NCBI GenBank assembly: GCA_022457155.1 | Contig: JAJGOT010000193.1 | Location: forward strand, 74,501-138,500 | Origin: Cladopsammia gracilis | Taxonomy: Eukaryota; Cnidaria; Anthozoa; Scleractinia; Dendrophylliidae | Reading direction: 5' to 3' | DNA: 64,000 nucleotides | Part shown: positions 42,709 through 53,780 of the stretch, piece after piece | Layout: each line of letters opens with the position of its first letter | How positions within the stretch are numbered: the stretch's first letter is position 1 | Notes under the pieces: model-generated | The model's database searches: none | What the model was told of the DNA's origin: nothing | Seen by the model: the letters and a program-made list of their open reading frames with translations, nothing else | Translations under genes and position numbers: made by a program

Positions 42709-43625
42709 TGCCTCGACATATCCGGGACCTTCTTACGGTCCAAAGCGCTAAATTTGAAAAGCTTCCGTCTGACAAAAGAGCCAAATTACAAAGAAAACGG
42801 GGGAAATGGCGAAACAAGGTGTATGTTTTACTCCATACCAAAAAAAAACTAAGTACTTTGGCGGCTAGGGTCACCCTGGCGTTTTCAGAAGAGGTGTTAA
42901 GGAATCATTTAAGACCCTTTTTATTTCCCCGAGATTTGGACAACTACTATCGAATCGTGTTCTAAAATTCGTTTTTTTCGCTGATTTCAGTATGGAAAAA
43001 ACACCGCATTGATATACAGGATGGTCCTTCTCTTCAAGAAAGGACTTGCTAACTAAGATTCAACCCGAAAATTTTAGCCTCATGTCTAAACAAAACATTG
43101 GCGAAGTTTGGATTTAATACAATGCGTGGAAATAGTATTAAAGCGTTATTTTCTAGAAGGTGTTCCGTAAACCAAAAGTGGCGCTCCAAAATGTCTTCGA
43201 ACGAACTCCTGCAGGACCGGCAAACAGATTCAAGTTGAATAATTATCTCAACACAAACAATGTTCCCTCAGTCATGAGAGGCGGCCGCTTGCTTTTTGCT
43301 TGTTCAAGTTAGGATTTCAAAGAGAAGCTATCATTTTTTTCACATTTCTCATTGTCGGGCAAATAGAAAGGCCTATATTATTTTTTGAAACCTCAGTTAA
43401 TGTACTCCAGGTCTCAACTACTTTAATAGATCGAGTAATAGAGCGCGTCTAGATCTGGACTGCAAAACGCTTTGTAAAGAGCACGAGAAACAAAGTGCAA
43501 CGTACAAGCGAGTGACCCGTGATTCACGCTCGCTATTTGGCAACGCTTTTACCTGAAAACCATGTTCTGCGGATAACGTTTTTGCCATCGTACTCTGACC
43601 ATTGCGAATCTAACGAGTCAAAATG

Positions 43626-45628
43626 AACATCACGTCTTTTATAGAAATTCGACGCATCTAAAATAACTTTAAGACGATCTAAACACTGTTAAAACGCGGT
43701 AGTTTGATAAAAAAATTTCGGTCTTTGAGCCTCTTCAGTCGTCCGCCATATTAAAGTTCTGTACTGAGAGCGCGAGTAAAAAAGCGTAACGAACAAGCGA
43801 GTGACTGGCACATCGCACTCGCTATTTGGCAACGCTTCTAACTGAAAACCATGTTCTGTGGAAAATAGTTTTAACATCGCACTCTAACCATTGCGAATCT
43901 AGAGATTCAAAAAAAAAATTAAATCTTGCCGCACACGAATTTGTTGACAAAATGCTTTGAAAATAGCTCAGCCCGTCTTTAATTACAGCACGATTCTTAA
44001 CTTTATCACACCTTGGGATTTACATCACACGTCGAACCGTGTAATTGACAGTAGTTGAATCTGCCAAGAGACCAGAGACTAGAGTATTCCCAAAGCTTAA
44101 TCTCTTGACCAATTACAACCGACTGGCTCTGTATATGTAAATAATTCTGCTGCGCATCAAGAAAGTGGGCACTGTAAGAACATGTCGCGAAAGACAATGA
44201 CATTCCAGGCGATGCCTGGGGTGGTGAACGCTACTTTATGACTGGCATCACAAAGTGTCCTGGAGGGGTGCACGCTACTCCATGACTGGCATCACAAATT
44301 GTCCTGGAGGGGTGCACGCTACTCCATGACTGGCATCACAAAGTGTCCTGGGGGTGGTAAGCTACTCCATGACTGGCGTCACAAAGAGTCCTGGGGGTGG
44401 CACGCTACTCCATGACTGGCATCACAAAGTGTCCTGGAGGGGTGCACGTTACTCCATGACTGGTATCACAAAGTGTCTTGGGGGTGGCACGCTACTCCAT
44501 GACTGGCATCACAAAGTGTCCTAGTGGGTGCACGCTACTCCATGACTGGCATCACAAAGTGTCCTGGGGGCTGGCACGCTACTCCATGACTGGCATCACA
44601 AAGTGTCCTGGGCGGGTGCACACTAATTTATAACTGGCATCACAAAGTGTCATCGCCGAGAATGCCGCCACATATCCGGAACCTTCTTATGGTGCAAAGC
44701 GCTAAATTTGAAAAGCTTCCGTCTGACAAAAAAGCCAAATTACTAAGAAAATGGGGGGAAAAGGCGAAACAATGTGTATGTTTTACTACATAACAAAACA
44801 AACTAAATTCTTTGGCGGTTAGGTTCACCCTGCCGATTTCAGAAGAGGTGTTAAGGAATCATTTAAGACTTTTTTTTTATATCCCTGAGATTTGGACAAC
44901 TACTATCGAATCGTGTTCTAAAATTCAGGTTTTTCGCTGATTTCAATATGGAAAAAACACCGCATTGATATACAGGATGATCTTTCTCTTCAAGAAAGGA
45001 CTTGCTAACTAAGGTTCACCCTGGAAATGTTAGCCTCATGTCTAAACAAAACATTGGCGAAGTTTGGATTTAATACGATGCGTGGAAATAGTATCAAAGC
45101 GCTATTTTCTAGAAGGTGTTCCGTAAACTAAAAGTGGCGCTCCAAAATGTCTTCCAACGAACTCCCACGAGACCGGTAAACGATTCAAATTTGAATAATT
45201 ATCTCAACACAAACAATGTTCCCTCAATCGTGAGAGGCGGGCGCTTGCTTTTTGCTTGTTCAAGTTAGGATTTCAAAGAGAAGCCATCATTTATTTCACA
45301 TTTCTCATTGTCCGGCAAATAGAAAGGCCTTTTTAAAATCTCAGTTAATGTACTCTATGTCTCAACTACTTTAATAGATCGAGTAATAGAGTGCGTCTAG
45401 ATCTGGACTGCAAAACGTTTTGTAAAGAGCACGAGAAACAAAGTGCAACGTCCAAGCGAGTGACCCGTGATTCACGCTCGGTAATTGGCAACGCTTTTAA
45501 CTGAAAACTATGTTCTGCGGAAAATGTTTTTGCCATCGTACTCTGACCTTTGCGAATCTAACCAGTCAAAATGAACATCTTGCCGCACACGAATTTGTTG
45601 ACAAAACGCACTGTAAAGAAGAAGAATA
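43626..45628 (+). repeat. Tandem duplicated module, copy C
   Basis: It starts at ACATCACGTCTTTTATAGA and AACACTGTTAAAACGCG and continues through GTGTAATTGACAGTAGTTGA. Then come the satellite array (44225-44648), the ACATATCCGGAACCTTCTTA block and the same 600 bp tail as copies A and B. It lacks the exon-like block with the polypyrimidine acceptor. Confidence 0.8.
44225..44648 (+). repeat. 42-44 bp satellite array 3
   Basis: About ten units with a period of 43-44 bp (unit starts at 44241, 44285, 44329, 44372, 44415). It joins GTGTCATCGCCGAGAATGCC at the same place as arrays 1 and 2. Confidence 0.92.
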
Positions 45629-46345
45629 GGACATCACGTCTTTTATAGACATTCGACGCACTTAAAATAACTTTGAAACGATCTAAACACTGTTAAAACG
45701 CGCTAGTTCGATAACAAATTTCGGTTTTCGAGTCTCTTCTGTCGTCCGCCATATTAAAGTTCTGTAGAGAGCGCGAGTAAAAAAGCGTAACGAACAGGCG
45801 AGTGACACGAGTATCACGCTTGCTATTTGACAGAGCTTTTAATTGAAAACCATTTTCTACGGAAAACCATGTTCAGCGGAAAATGTTTTTGCCATCGCGC
45901 TCTAACCATTGCGAATCTAAAAATTCAAAAAAATAATAAAATCTTGCCGCACACGAATTTGTTGACAAAATGCTTTGAAAATAGCGCGGCCGCCTTTAAT
46001 TTAAGCACGATTGTTAACTTTCTCACAGCTTGGGATTTACCTCACGCCTCAAACCGTGTAATTGACAGTAGTTGAATCTGCCAAGAGACCAGAGACTAGA
46101 GTATTCCCAAAGCTTAATCTGTTGACCAATTACAACCGACTGGCTCTGTATATGTAAATAATTGTGCTGAGCGTCAAGAATCTGCCACATATCCGGGACC
46201 TTCTTACGGTCCAGAGCGCTAAATTTGAAAAGCTTCCGTCCGACAAAAGAGCCAAATTACAAAGAAAATGGGGGGAAATGGCGAAACAAGGTGTATGTTT
46301 TACTCCATAATAAAAAAAATAAGTACTTTGGCGGTTAGATTCACC
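45629..46345 (+). repeat. Tandem duplicated module, copy D (short)
   Basis: It repeats the start of copy C (ACATCACGTCTTTTATAGAC, GTGTAATTGACAGTAGTTG), then passes straight from GCGTCAAGAATCTGCCACAT into the CCGGGACCTTCTTACGGTCC block. The satellite array is deleted or never formed. It ends near GGCGGTTAGATTCACC. Confidence 0.8.
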
Positions 46346-46598
46346 CTGGCTTTGGCCGATTGCGAGAAAGAAATATTTGATTGGTGTGCGTTCAGATGCT
46401 CTTGTTGCCTTTTTTGTATGTAATTTGGTCTAGGCCTACAAATGTTATGATAATTTGGAAACCGCTTGATATTTTTTTTTAAATTTGTCAATCTCGAGAT
46501 TAATCATCAATTTATATGGCCTGCAAGTTTCAAGGACATTGAAAACATGTAAGGCAATAAAATAGGGAAGTCCAAGGACTACTGCATAGCTGATACAA

Positions 46599-47720
46599 CG
46601 AGTAAATATATATTAAATATTGAAAATGTTCATTGATTATCTTAATAATATTCATCCCACTATTAAGTTCACTAGTTGTCACTCATTAACTAACGTTCCA
46701 TTTCTCGATGTTATGGTATCTCTACACAACGGCATAATAGAAACTGATTTATATACTAAGCCTACAGATAAACCCTAACACCTCAGTTCATCATGCCATC
46801 CTAAACACACTAAAAAAGCTATTCCTTTCAGTTTAGCTCTTCGCCTCCACCGCATTTGTTCTACTGACGCTAAATTTAAACTTCGCACTAATCAATTAAA
46901 ATCATATGTCCTCGCACGAGGTTATCATAAAACTTTCCTTAACCGACAGTTTCTGCGCGCTGCTAATATTTCTCGCAATGACGCCTTGCTAACTAAACCT
47001 GATGATCCCACTGACCATTTACCTTTCGTTGTTACATATAACCCAGCAATTCCTCGCATCTCCAATATCTTACGCAAACATTTCAACATATTACTCTCCT
47101 CCAATCGCTGCCTGGACGCCTTTAAACACCCACCTTTCATTGCTTACAGACGTAGTGCTATAAACCTACGCGACCTTTTAGTTAGAGCGCAATTACCACA
47201 CACCACTTCTAACAATACTAATTTACCACCGCGGGGTTCTTTCCGTTGTGGACAAGATTGTGCCACTTGTCCTTACATCACCAACGGTCTTAAAGACTAT
47301 ACTTTTTATTCTACAGGTGAAACCCGTTCCATCACTTCACATATAACCTGTAACACTAAAAACTTAGTCTACATGATACAACGTAACCGCTACCATTTAC
47401 AATACATTGGTGAAACTAAGCGACGTCTTAAAGACAGATTTAACGAACGTCGACGTTCCGTTGACAAACCTAACATTAAATCCAAACCTACTACTGTCTC
47501 TGAACACTTTCTTTCCTATTCTAAGCATTCCAACACTGACATGCAACTTATTCCACTAGAAATAATTCACAATTCACGGGATTCTATTCGAAAAGCCAGA
47601 GAGTCGTATTTAATAGATCGCTGTGGCTATATGGCCGGTATAACTGGTCAAGGTGTTGAAAACACTAAATGGCCGGCAGTTCTATATTCTCAGTAAATTT
47701 CACAAAATCGAAAAATTCCA
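46599..47720 (+). mobile_element. 5'-truncated Penelope-like retroelement
   Basis: The reading frame begins near FIDYLNNIHPTIKF (46629), part of the reverse transcriptase thumb region, and includes FLDVMVSLHNG and DLYTKPTDK. A TAA interrupts it at about 46777. Beyond the stop it continues in the same frame through the zinc-binding and GIY-YIG parts to 47696. The main reverse transcriptase core is missing, so the copy is dead on arrival. Confidence 0.88.
46986..47696 (+). CDS. Penelope-like element C-terminal ORF with GIY-YIG endonuclease
   Basis: A 236-codon open stretch. Residues 88-95 (CGQDCATC) and Cys122 form the cysteine motif that precedes the endonuclease in Penelope-like elements. 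LVYMI (127-131) and YIG (140-142), then KRRLKDRF (145-152), match the GIY-YIG core, and a conserved Glu is likely in ARESYLIDR. GIY-YIG nicks target DNA for priming in this class. The ATG at 46986 is simply the first Met after the stop and not a natural start. The piece is a fossil fragment of a larger polyprotein. Confidence 0.88.
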   Translation: MLTKPDDPTDHLPFVVTYNPAIPRISNILRKHFNILLSSNRCLDAFKHPPFIAYRRSAINLRDLLVRAQLPHTTSNNTNLPPRGSFRCGQDCATCPYITNGLKDYTFYSTGETRSITSHITCNTKNLVYMIQRNRYHLQYIGETKRRLKDRFNERRRSVDKPNIKSKPTTVSEHFLSYSKHSNTDMQLIPLEIIHNSRDSIRKARESYLIDRCGYMAGITGQGVENTKWPAVLYSQ

Positions 47721-48003
47721 GCTAATCTAAACTATCATATGTCGATTTAGAAAAGTCAGTTTAGTTTTTTTATTCAAATCATCGTGGCAAACCCAAAAGT
47801 CAACATTTACAGCAAAATTCAGTCCTAGTCCTAGCTTAGCAGTGAATTTTTTTGCTCTTATTCGTTGCTCGGGCCGAGCTACAGCTTCTTATTCTAATGC
47901 ATACTCACCTTGCCACGATTTTCAACATCACCACCGCACTGCACGCTGGGAAATAACGAGATTTTTCGACAGCGTTCATTTCTTTCCTCACACATTTCAT
48001 ATT

Positions 48004-48994
48004 AGGGACCTTAAGCATCGACAACGAAACGGACGACGACGACGTTTCGCAACCGAGGCAGACTGGGCCAAGGGTTTCGTTTTCGGCGGGGAAAACGAAG
48101 TTTAAGCAGTGCAGCTTTCCAGATAGACGACGACTTTTTCTTTGCGAAGAACTTTGTCTTGTTACAGTCTTGTTATGGCATTCAAAGACCTCCGTACTTG
48201 CATCTTATAAGCTGTGACGATGGTTTAATCGACGATGGCAATTTATTGTTCTTTTCGACCTGTATTATTCGATTTTGGAGGCAGTTCTCTAGTTCGTAGC
48301 GCAGCTTTTGTTTTTGTCTGAAGTTAAAAGTGAATAACAATCTCGAACAGCTTTTGACTTGCAGTTACGCTAAATTTCGGCTGCTGCAATGTTCTCCCAT
48401 ATTTGTCCTTTCTCGGGGCTCCTCATAGCCACATCATGTTCCAGCTGAGTCCACTGGAAAGTTGTCTTTACTAGCGGCTAAAACAACATGGCAAATTATT
48501 AAATTTTAGCACGAAAAAATGAACATTTATCCTATAGTACAACCTAGAGTGAACAAGTAAACATAACCCGTCAGGGAACGAACAAAAGCATCTAATCTAA
48601 CAGGTTCGGAAGATAGCAGAGGAAAGGTTACTTGTCTTTCCGACTGGTTGTTCCGCCATCACTCAGGTTTTCAGACAAACCGAACCTGAAAAGTAACTTC
48701 AAGTTAGCAGGCGAAGAAATCGACAAAGTGCTTAACATTTGGATTCTGCTAATCCACAAAGAATATATTTCTACTTGTACTGAATGACACGGAGAAAAAA
48801 AAGTGATTTACACGCAAAAATTATAGTTTTATACTTACGTTTTAGCGACGACGGCAAACCTCCCTAAATTTCGTCGTCGACGAAGGCTGGACGACGTTTT
48901 GAATATCTAACGCATGCCCAGAAGGTTCACGCGGGAAAATTTTCCTTCCGGTCGGCGTCGTCGTCCTATTTCGTCGTCGATGCTTAAGGTCCCT
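48004..48994. mobile_element. ~1 kb non-autonomous DNA transposon
   Basis: Inverted ends AGGGACCTTAAGCATCGAC and GTCGATGCTTAAGGTCCCT extend into GACGACGACG repeats on both sides. ATT flanks both ends (48001-48003, 48995-48997) as a possible 3 bp target duplication. There is no transposase; short ORFs cross the borders and are not genes. Confidence 0.85.
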
Positions 48995-49043
48995 ATTTAT
49001 ACTAAGTCCACAGCCACTCCGACCCACCGCCGAAATTTCGCGC

Positions 49044-49361
49044 TTGTTGTGTTCTTTAGTGGTCGCAACTTCCAAAATATGCCAGGGTAGGTCAAGAAAT
49101 TCATCCAGAGTCGAGTCCCAAAGCTACTTCGTTTCGTGGCGGCCATTTTTCCAGTTCAACTTGCAGCGAGCCAAATTCTTTAACGAAGTACAACACCTAA
49201 CTCGGTTCATTGAGAAAGTGGACTCTGAACTACCTTCAAGCTTGATGATGCTCATCAGGCAGCTACTAAAGATGAAAAATGGCTGTGAACTTACCAAAAA
49301 TCGGAGAAACATTGAAGTCTTTATTGAGAACGAGCGAAGCAAAATGCCAACGTCACAATGA
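49044..49361 (+). CDS. Hypothetical 105-codon ORF followed by AATAAA
   Basis: The second half (about residue 35 on) is protein-like, with amphipathic stretches such as FNEVQHLTRFIEKVDSE and KNRRNIEVFIENERSKM. A TGA at 49359 is followed by AATAAA at about 49370. The first third looks random and may be untranslated, so an internal Met or an upstream exon could be the real start. It could be the last exon of a gene or a decayed retrocopy. No family recognised. Confidence 0.25.
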   Translation: MLCSLVVATSKICQGRSRNSSRVESQSYFVSWRPFFQFNLQRAKFFNEVQHLTRFIEKVDSELPSSLMMLIRQLLKMKNGCELTKNRRNIEVFIENERSKMPTSQ

Positions 49362-50116
49362 CGTTTCCAATAAACTCGAGCCTTCAGTGTTTTAGAACAG
49401 CAGCACTTTCATATGAACTCACGAAATCCTATGGGGCGTGTGTATGCAGAAAATCACTCAAAAACGTAAAAAGTCGCGGTCGTCAATGGGTTAAGAAAAG
49501 TAAAACACAAAATCGACGTTCTTTTGCGCCGAAAGTGATTGAAACTTACTAAACGAATTTTTGACAAACAAGCTAGAACAGCATAAAGTGTGAAACGGTA
49601 TTTGTACATCAACTTTCATTCACCTATTACAAACATGGTACAGCTCATGCTTCACCTAGCTCTTTCAACAGTGTATTTTGTTCCTAAACACATTTCGAAT
49701 TTCGAGAAACTTCAGTACTACTAAACTTGACGAAACAAATACAGCTCATGTCTAGAAATCCACAAGCAAATAAAACCATAAGCTCTTATGTTTAGTCAGT
49801 CATCGCTCGACGAGTTCAATATTTGCTAGAAATGGCTAGAGCTAAGCTAATAAAAGTCTTACCTAAGCCCCGGGCTAACTGCTGACAATGACAGCATAGA
49901 CATTTCCAAAAACAAAAAGAATGTAGAAGTAAATTTCTTGACGCGAATTAATGGTAAACTTCTGCGTCTAGCGACGCCACAGCTTGAAGGCCGCATGAGC
50001 GCTAAAGTTATCCACTTCAAATTGGTTTCTCGGTTTTGTTTGATCTTCAATCCCCGGAAAATAAATCGTATAACATATAACATACAATATTTTTTTAGAA
50101 TTTGACAACTCTATAC

Positions 50117-50237
50117 CAGTAAATGCTTGAACTGCGTCGGCTATCGACCGAAATGACTTTTCTTCAAACATGGCGCCGGAGCTCCCGAGGGCTGGAAATC
50201 CGGGCGCCATGCATGGTGGTTGATTGGCGTCTGTCAT
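50117..50237 (-). CDS. Possible first coding exon (minus), gene unrecognised
   Basis: GC-rich compared with its surroundings. The ORF starts MTDANQPPCMAPGFPALG and continues through MFEEKSFRSIADAVQAFTG to a donor-like ACTG|GTATAG. TATAAAAG lies only about 23 bp upstream, so the true start may be one of the later Met codons (residues 10 and 23). AACATGGCGCC on the plus strand is also YY1-like. No downstream exon was found, so this could be an orphaned promoter-exon fragment. Confidence 0.3.
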
Positions 50238-50259
50238 CTGAGTTGGACAGTCCAGCTCC

Positions 50260-50267
50260 CTTTTATA
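50260..50267 (-). promoter_or_regulatory. TATA box (minus) ahead of the 50237 ORF
   Basis: TATAAAAG in the context GATATAAAAGGGAGC is a strong TATA match followed by a TCAGATG initiator-like site about 25 bp downstream. Confidence 0.45.
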
Positions 50268-50499
50268 TCGCGGTTCGGCTTTAACAATGCCTGCGTTTTA
50301 GCTAACACTAAGCGAACTACGTGCGCCATATCCAAGCCATTTTGTACGTTTTTAATTACCAGGGCTTTTTCTTCAGTCGGGTCAAAACTAAGGCCTGGCT
50401 ACGAAGGTGCGACTGGTAAATGTGAACGCTCAATTCCTGGGACAATGTCGGATCGATCCGAGATCGATCTCATTTAGATGGCTAAGTGTGAACGGCCTC

Positions 50500-50556
50500 A
50501 ATATCACGCGTGTTTTCAGAAGCTGTAAAAATTCGCGACGAGGGCAATTCCTACAG

Positions 50557-50579
<23 letters not shown>
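50500..50579. repeat. 80 bp hairpin
   Basis: AATATCACGCGTGTTTTCAG and CTGAAAACACAAGTGATATT are inverted, with inner arms AAGCTGTA/TACAGCTT. The loop is about 24 bp. It adjoins the transposon at 50613. Confidence 0.75.
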
Positions 50580-50594
<15 letters not shown>

Positions 50595-50612
50595 GAGGGA
50601 ACATGCGATTAC

Positions 50613-51402
50613 TTGTTTATAACACAGCAGGCAAAATTATAGGGAAACCTTTCAGACTTTTTAAGAGTCACTCAGACTTGAACTACCCAAAGTGAAAATA
50701 CTCTCTCGCAAATTGACAAGAAAAACTTTTCAACTCACTGTGGTTGAATAAATTTCTAATCGGTCAAAGATACATTTGGCCGTTATGTACATCTGAAGAA
50801 CATAGCCTAATTTTTATCGATAAAAGACACTTGACGACAAAAACAAAGCAAGTTTTATTTAAGCGTAGGACCTGTCTTAGATATTTTTGCCGCTTTGATG
50901 ACAACAACAAATGGCGAGTTCAAACTTGCTTGCACGTTTGGCAATTGGATTGCTTTCTTTCTCTTTTTTAGCCTTATTCTTTCTCCTGTTAAACGTATAT
51001 TGTCCCTTTCAGCAAAATCTGTCAAAGTTCTTTCCTTTGGTCCGCAGAAATCCGCATGATTCAATGAAGTGATGGAATTTTAAAATCTTTTGCCGCCATG
51101 AATGAATTTCTTCAAGGTCTATAACGTCACAAACTGGCCTGCAGGCGCCAGGTTAATCCACGTTTTAACACAAATAATCGCTTCCTGTTTGGCGTAAAAT
51201 GCTGTAATTCACCTGTAGAATTTCTTTCTTACTTATCATCCGATTTGCTTCCTTTTTTATCGAAAAATCCCCGGCGAAACATGCGAGTGCTCCGTTCGTA
51301 ATTTTTCTTCAAAATCCTGCTAAGCCAACTGAATGCAACGAGAACGACGCGCTCAACCAATCACGAGTGAGAAATGTTTATGCTCGACCAAGCAGGGTCA
51401 AG

Positions 51403-51445
<43 letters not shown>

Positions 51446-51509
51446 GAAAAATGCCCTCTGTCTCAGCCAATCAGAATTCAGTAATTTTGCCCGCTATGTT
51501 ATAAAGAAA
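50613..51509. mobile_element. ~0.9 kb non-autonomous DNA transposon
   Basis: The left end TTATAACACAGCAGGCAAAA and the right end TTTTGCCCGCTATGTTATAA are inverted. CCAATCACGAG and GCCAATCAGAAT motifs lie near the right end, as in the MITE at 33213-33472. Short ORFs only. Confidence 0.75.
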
Positions 51510-51769
51510 GAAAACACACAATTTTATCGCTGAAAAAAACAGTGAACCGTGGACCTATAGCGGAGAAATCCTGTTTCGTGTAGAAAGCCACGTTTTTGCG
51601 AAGGCGAAGAGTTTGAAAGTAAGTGAAGATAAATTCCCGTGAATTGAGGCGATATGTTTCTCAGAATATTTGAAGCAATTTCTGGAACTCTACGGTAAAA
51701 TAGATTCGATGTTTCATTGCAGATTATCTTTGTTGTATCTATTTAATTGATAGAATGCTGCAATTATTA

Positions 51770-52285
51770 ATAGCGGAGCACTTGCCAGGCCGAAGGCCTG
51801 GCTGCGCAGCTCCATACTCATAGAACCTATCGCCGTCATTTTTCATGGTCATGGCTAGCGGAATGTTTCGCGGGCGTGTGTCTGTCCGCCCGCCGCCCCC
51901 GCCGTGTTGGAACAACATCCGGGATCTTGAAAGCAAGGCTTTGTTTTTCGCGCGGCCACACAGCCGTGAGCTCGGTAAACACTTTAGTTGTTTTGTTGTG
52001 TCTAGCGGAGAATTAAAGTCGTTATTTTCCTGCATTTTTTCGCGGTTTGCTACTCAAGACAGGGATACTAATTAAGGAATACTCAGAAGCCGCTTTAGTG
52101 GAAAAAGACGAGCTTTCAGGGATAAAATCTTGCTTCGAGGAACTTCATGTATTACGTTTTTATCAATGCGGAAGATCTTTGTTTTCTACGGATTTCAGAA
52201 CCAGAAGCGGAGATTTGAATTTCCAAGCAAGCGAGGAACTTAAAGGTAAAACAGATTACAGTTTTCGATGAGAATTTATATTGAT
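51770..52285. repeat. Probable repeat start with strong hairpin
   Basis: GCCAGGCCGAAGGCCTGGC at 51787 is a perfect short hairpin next to GCGGAGCACTT and GCAGCTCC. Next comes a GC-rich part with GTCTGTCCGCCCGCCGCCCC. The composition suggests the end of a retroelement or SINE. The 76-codon ORF at 51845 has no recognised domain. Confidence 0.4.
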
Positions 52286-53780
52286 ATCAATCTGTGAGTG
52301 ACTTTTTTATTAGTATTATTGTTAGTTTGGAGAATTGATTTTAAAACGTGCTTAAATTCAGTTGTATCGATCTCTTGAATTTCATCGAAGAAAGCTTAAA
52401 CTCGATGAGCTATAATTAAGCTTAAATGGTACGCGTTTTGCTTTTAAACGTAAACTAATGGAGATTTGAATAAATTTTTTCGAAAGAAGATTGTGTTGTC
52501 CATTTCTTTGTGTTTGTTCATTCATTAGATAGATTGAAAAGCGATTTTATGTAAACAAAACAAGACTGATTTTATAGTACAGTTCTATCTTCACTCGCAT
52601 CGCCTTATGCAAATATGTTTGTGTATTTTTGCAATTTTTGATTTTCAAATCAGTTTCTCGGGCAATTTTTGACAAACATAAACTGTATTTTATTCGGAAA
52701 CTAGTGGTACTAGGTATTCTAGACAGAGAAAAGTTGTTTTTGTGAACTTTTGTACGGTCTATAAAAATGTACTGTGCAGACGGTCGCGTACTACTGTTTT
52801 TGAGAATTGCTAAAATTGAAAATAGCCCATTCGTCAATTTTAATTCTTGTGCTTCCAACCTTTCACCTTAGTTAACATGTAAGTTTCACCTTAGTTAAGC
52901 TTGTTCAAAGTGCGACGCTGTTAGGCTTGGGCTATGTATATATATTAGTGTGCTCTGTTCTCCCTTGGTAAACGTTTACACCATAGAAGCGAAGATTTAC
53001 TCCATTTATTGTTATTACAAACGTTTTTTGAAGTTATCAAGATAGAAAAAAACAAAACAAAATGGAGAAGGGCAAGATATAGGTAAACTAATTATTGCCC
53101 TATAACTAAATTACAATTTTTTTTTGAGAAAAAGAGAACACACTACTAAGAAAGGAATAGAAACATTAGATTGATACAGCGATTAATACTGAGCAAAATA
53201 ATATTGGAATTTTTTTTAAGTAAAGCAATTCTTATCTGATTAAATGCTTTTTTTAAGTAAAGCAGTTGTTATCTGAGCAGAATTTTTGCCAAAAATAATT
53301 GCTGTTCTTTGTTCTCCGTTCCGGCAAACCATCACGTTCTCGTCACGCGTTTTACCAACGACCAAGAGAAACCATCTGTTGTCTTTATACAAGAAAATTC
53401 ACTTTTGGCCGTTCAATTTGTTCTGCATGTAGGCGATTGTGCAAAGTTTTTAGTTTGAAACACGCTTTGATCACGAGCGATTGCCCAGGAGATAATGACG
53501 ACCAGAAGTGGTGTAGCCAGATTACCAGCGCTTATTTGCGCCACATAACTACCTCAAACTTTTCCAATTCTCGCACGCGCTAGTCATAAACATTCATATC
53601 GCGCGCACGTCGCCATAAACATGGCATTTACGAGCTCCGAAGTTAGACCAACCTGTGTACATATATTATATATATTTGCCAAGTTAATCCAATGGCAAAA
53701 TAAATCAAGTCGCTCATCTGTTCACTATCAAAGGACATGCAATTAACGAGATAGCCCTTAACAACTCTTTTTCAGCATAA
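52286..53780. other. Intergenic, no gene recognised
   Basis: AT-rich DNA. At 53040-53300, GGAGAAGGGCAAGATATAGG and TAAACTAATTATTGCCC resemble 28190-28330 (GAGGAGAGGGGCA, TAAACTAATATTGTGCTCC), probably a shared retroelement tail. Short ORFs at 52547 and 53299 have no support. Confidence 0.4.

Larger units (their letters stand above)
40849..43625 (+). repeat. Tandem duplicated module, copy B
   Basis: Same block order as copy A at high identity, with about 480 bp of extra sequence (41911-42390) before its satellite array and a 135 bp insertion near 41340. The exon-like block here (40951-41213) has an acceptor TTTTTTCAG and a donor GCAG|GTAATG. In one frame it stays open for about 87 codons. Confidence 0.85.

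Noticed and set aside
39420..44648. CRISPR-like direct repeat arrays
   Set aside because: Units are contiguous 42-44 bp tandem repeats with no unique spacers, and the DNA is eukaryotic, so these are satellites.
47842..48105. 87-codon ORF
   Set aside because: It crosses the left border of the DNA transposon at 48004 and ends in its GAC repeats.
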